8,345 bases of DNA from NCBI GenBank assembly GCA_030600745.1, contig JAUVLL010000130.1:1-8345 (forward strand), written 5' to 3'. Made by a program: the position numbers and the translations under genes. The stretch comes from Spirochaetaceae bacterium. Its GTDB lineage: Bacteria; Spirochaetota; Spirochaetia; B11-G9. The notes beneath the pieces were generated by a model. It ran no database searches. It was not told where the DNA came from and worked only from the letters and a program-made list of their open reading frames with translations. The stretch's first letter is position 1; every line of letters begins with the position of its first letter. Below are positions 7,564 to 8,345 of this stretch, piece by piece.

Positions 7564-7592
7564 TTGACTTCATAATTCGTTCGAAGTATATT
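7564..7592 (+). promoter_or_regulatory. Promoter of the toxin-antitoxin operon
   Basis: TTGACT at 7564-7569 (five of six) and TATATT at 7587-7592 (five of six) are spaced by 17 bp, the best sigma70-type match in the window. Transcription should start near 7599, giving a leader of about 12 nt that carries the antitoxin ribosome site AGAGG (7601-7605). It points away from the trkA promoter; the two -35 hexamers are about 40 bp apart. Confidence 0.68.
7567..7587. promoter_or_regulatory. Candidate autoregulatory operator in the toxin-antitoxin promoter
   Basis: ACTTC at 7567-7571 and GAAGT at 7583-7587 form an inverted repeat with an 11-bp centre, filling the space between -35 and -10. A smaller palindrome, TTCGAA, lies at 7580-7585. 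RelB/DinJ-type antitoxins bind palindromes over their own promoters through their ribbon-helix-helix domain, alone or with toxin, so this is where the operator would be expected. The arms are only 5 bp. Confidence 0.42.
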
Positions 7593-7610
7593 GGTATCAG
7601 AGAGGAAAAA

Positions 7611-7868
7611 ATGGTTGCAAGAAAACAAACATCGATAAAAGTGGATCCTCAGGCATGGGATAGTGCAAAAGAGATATTCAGTGAGTACAACATGACTATT
7701 TCAGATGCCATTAATATTTTTCTGAATAAGGTACGACTGGTTGGAGGAATGCCCTTTGACATCAAGATACCGTCCGATCTATTAAAAAAAGCAATGTATG
7801 AGGCTGATAGAAATGAAGGTAAATTTCATGACAGCATCGACAGCCTTATTGAAGATCTGCATAGTTGA
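7611..7868 (+). CDS. Type II antitoxin, RelB/DinJ family
   Basis: This 85-residue protein has the family layout. A short beta strand (KQTSIKV, 5-11) and two helices (about 13-26 and 30-41, with MTISDAINIFL at 28-38) form a ribbon-helix-helix DNA-binding fold. The conserved GGMPFDIKIP turn at 45-54 is followed by an acidic C-terminal part (about 56-85) that would wrap and block the toxin. It should neutralise the toxin encoded directly downstream and repress the shared promoter. The ATG at 7611 has a strong ribosome site, AGAGG at 7601-7605, with 5 nt spacing. The TGA stop at 7866-7868 lies inside the toxin's start region. Such antitoxins are normally degraded by Lon or Clp proteases under stress; that is family knowledge. 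The pairing with a YafQ-like toxin points to the DinJ branch. Confidence 0.9.
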   Translation: MVARKQTSIKVDPQAWDSAKEIFSEYNMTISDAINIFLNKVRLVGGMPFDIKIPSDLLKKAMYEADRNEGKFHDSIDSLIEDLHS

Positions 7869-8137
7869 AATATAAACTGTTCAAAACAAATCAGTTTAAA
7901 AGAGCATTCAAAAAACTAAGACTATCTGATAGTCAGGAACAGGCATTTATCGATGTAGTCTACAAATTACTCAATGATATTGAACTTGAGAAAAGATTTA
8001 AGGATCATACGCTAACTGGTAATTATTCTGGTTTTAAAGAGTGCCATCTAAAGCCTGATCTTCTTTTAATCTATCAGACTGATAATGACATTTTAAAACT
8101 GGTTGACATAGGTTCCCATAACTCTTTATTCAGTTGA
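7865..8137 (+). CDS. Type II toxin, YafQ/RelE-family mRNA interferase
   Basis: This 90-residue basic protein has the RelE-like fold and aligns without gaps to my memory of E. coli YafQ over its catalytic half. H48, H61, D65, H85 and F89 correspond to YafQ H50, H63, D67, H87 and F91, all with the same spacing, in the motifs KDHTLTG, CHLKPD and GSHNSLF. YafQ cuts mRNA at the ribosomal A site. Two positions differ from YafQ: W68 is L66 here and R83 is D81, so cleavage preference or strength may differ. The start is TTG at 7865, overlapping the antitoxin stop as TTGA. With no good ribosome site before it, translation probably depends on the antitoxin, which keeps toxin levels below antitoxin. The N terminus MKYKLFKTNQFKR is typical. 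It is full length and looks intact. Confidence 0.9.
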   Translation: MKYKLFKTNQFKRAFKKLRLSDSQEQAFIDVVYKLLNDIELEKRFKDHTLTGNYSGFKECHLKPDLLLIYQTDNDILKLVDIGSHNSLFS

Positions 8138-8166
8138 ATAACAGTTTCCTCCACATCATCAGAAAT

Positions 8167-8218
8167 ATAGGGTTCTATCCTTTCAGTACTCCAGCTAAAA
8201 GTCCCTACCCATTTTTTT
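8167..8218 (+). terminator. Weak terminator candidate after the toxin gene
   Basis: TAGGG at 8168-8172 can pair with CCCTA at 8203-8207 around a 30-nt loop, and a run of seven T follows at 8212-8218. A smaller alternative hairpin ATAG-GGTT-CTAT lies at 8167-8178. The stem is short and the loop large, so only the T run and the position after the toxin stop favour a terminator. It would separate the toxin-antitoxin operon from the hisC-like gene. Confidence 0.28.
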
Positions 8219-8248
8219 ATTTCAAATATGTGTGATGATCAGTTTTTT

Positions 8249-8281
8249 CATTGAATTGAGGTTGAGGATTGGTTGAATACA
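8249..8281. repeat. Three TTGA-containing repeats with 11-bp period before the hisC-like gene
   Basis: TTGA occurs at 8251, 8262 and 8273, exactly 11 bp apart, within CATTGAATTGA, GGTTGAGGATT and GGTTGAATACA. The second and third units share GGTTGA. An extra out-of-phase TTGA sits at 8256. The series overlaps the candidate -35 of the next gene, so one face of the helix would carry three similar half-sites, as regulator sites often do. The units are short and imperfect. Confidence 0.35.
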
Positions 8282-8290
8282 CTGTAAAAT
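8262..8290 (+). promoter_or_regulatory. Candidate promoter of the hisC-like gene, leaderless geometry
   Basis: TTGAGG at 8262-8267 (four of six) and TAAAAT at 8285-8290 (five of six) are 17 bp apart. Six bases, ATCTCT, separate the -10 from the ATG at 8297, so the predicted start of transcription is the A of the ATG. No Shine-Dalgarno is present in that interval. Confidence 0.45.
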
Positions 8291-8296
8291 ATCTCT

Positions 8297-8345
8297 ATGT
8301 TCAGCAAACGATTTAAACAGTTGACACCCTATACACCGGGAGAGC
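8297..8345 (+). CDS. hisC: Start of a histidinol-phosphate aminotransferase-like gene (cut by window end)
   Basis: Only 16 codons are visible: ATG at 8297, then FSKRFKQLTPYTPGE, running open to the window end. The LxPYxPGE pattern about ten residues from the start is characteristic of HisC-type class I/II aminotransferases, PLP enzymes that convert imidazole acetol phosphate plus glutamate to histidinol phosphate in histidine biosynthesis. Related aminotransferases of the same group can share this N-terminal pattern, so the exact substrate is open. No ribosome binding site precedes the ATG, but a promoter-like pair ends six bases upstream. The toxin-antitoxin module ends 159 bp before it and is probably a separate transcription unit. 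Confidence 0.55.
   Translation, partial: MFSKRFKQLTPYTPGE

Noticed and set aside
7489..7610. Riboswitch or K+/c-di-AMP sensing RNA before trkA
   Set aside because: The trkA side has little or no room for a leader RNA if the candidate promoter is right, and no conserved ydaO or kimA-type elements are visible.
1..8345. CRISPR array, tRNA, rRNA or insertion sequence
   Set aside because: No evenly spaced long repeats, no tRNA-like cloverleaf or rRNA stretch that I recognise, and no transposase or terminal inverted repeats were seen.

Overview
This is an A+T-rich bacterial window with seven well-supported complete or partial genes, one small gene of unknown function and the first codons of another. 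Gene content and layout look chromosomal, apart from a small toxin-antitoxin module. The host cannot be named from the sequence. A Trk potassium system, a PAS-GGDEF-EAL protein and a TypA translation GTPase fit many diderm bacteria; a spirochaete is only an impression.

Layout. (1) Positions 1-1453, plus strand: the C-terminal two thirds of typA, with a 94-residue protein of unknown function overlapping its stop codon. (2) Positions 1473-7488, minus strand: a run of four genes read in the order trkA, trkH, an NfsA/FRP-like nitroreductase, and a 772-residue PAS-PAS-GGDEF-EAL protein. trkA and trkH overlap by 4 bp (GTGA), trkH and the nitroreductase are 2 bp apart, and a 63-bp gap with a possible promoter and an inverted repeat precedes the last gene. 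The two blocks converge with only 19 bp between stop codons, and a 9-bp inverted repeat lies over that junction. (3) Positions 7489-8137, plus strand: a divergent intergenic region with a clear sigma70-type promoter and a candidate operator, followed by a RelB/DinJ-type antitoxin and a YafQ/RelE-type toxin overlapping by 4 bp (TTGA). (4) Positions 8138-8345: a 159-bp spacer with a weak terminator candidate, a helically phased repeat and a promoter, then the first 16 codons of what looks like hisC.

How the parts work together. TrkA is the cytosolic nucleotide-binding gating subunit and TrkH the membrane channel of one K+ uptake system, so the overlapping pair is a functional unit. The nitroreductase is probably co-transcribed with them through its coupled start, but a functional link to K+ transport is only inferred. 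The GGDEF-EAL protein keeps the active-site residues for both making and degrading cyclic di-GMP, plus an inhibitory site. The toxin-antitoxin pair is an independent, self-regulating module inserted between trkA and the hisC-like gene.

The most notable pattern is that three genes (trkA, the GGDEF-EAL gene and the hisC-like gene) lack a Shine-Dalgarno sequence, and each has a promoter-like -35/-10 pair with a 17-bp spacer ending 6-7 bp before the ATG. That geometry is expected for leaderless mRNAs. By contrast the antitoxin, nitroreductase and small typA-linked genes have recognisable ribosome binding sites. No RNA genes, CRISPR arrays or insertion sequences were seen, and nothing here amounts to a clearly new multi-gene system.
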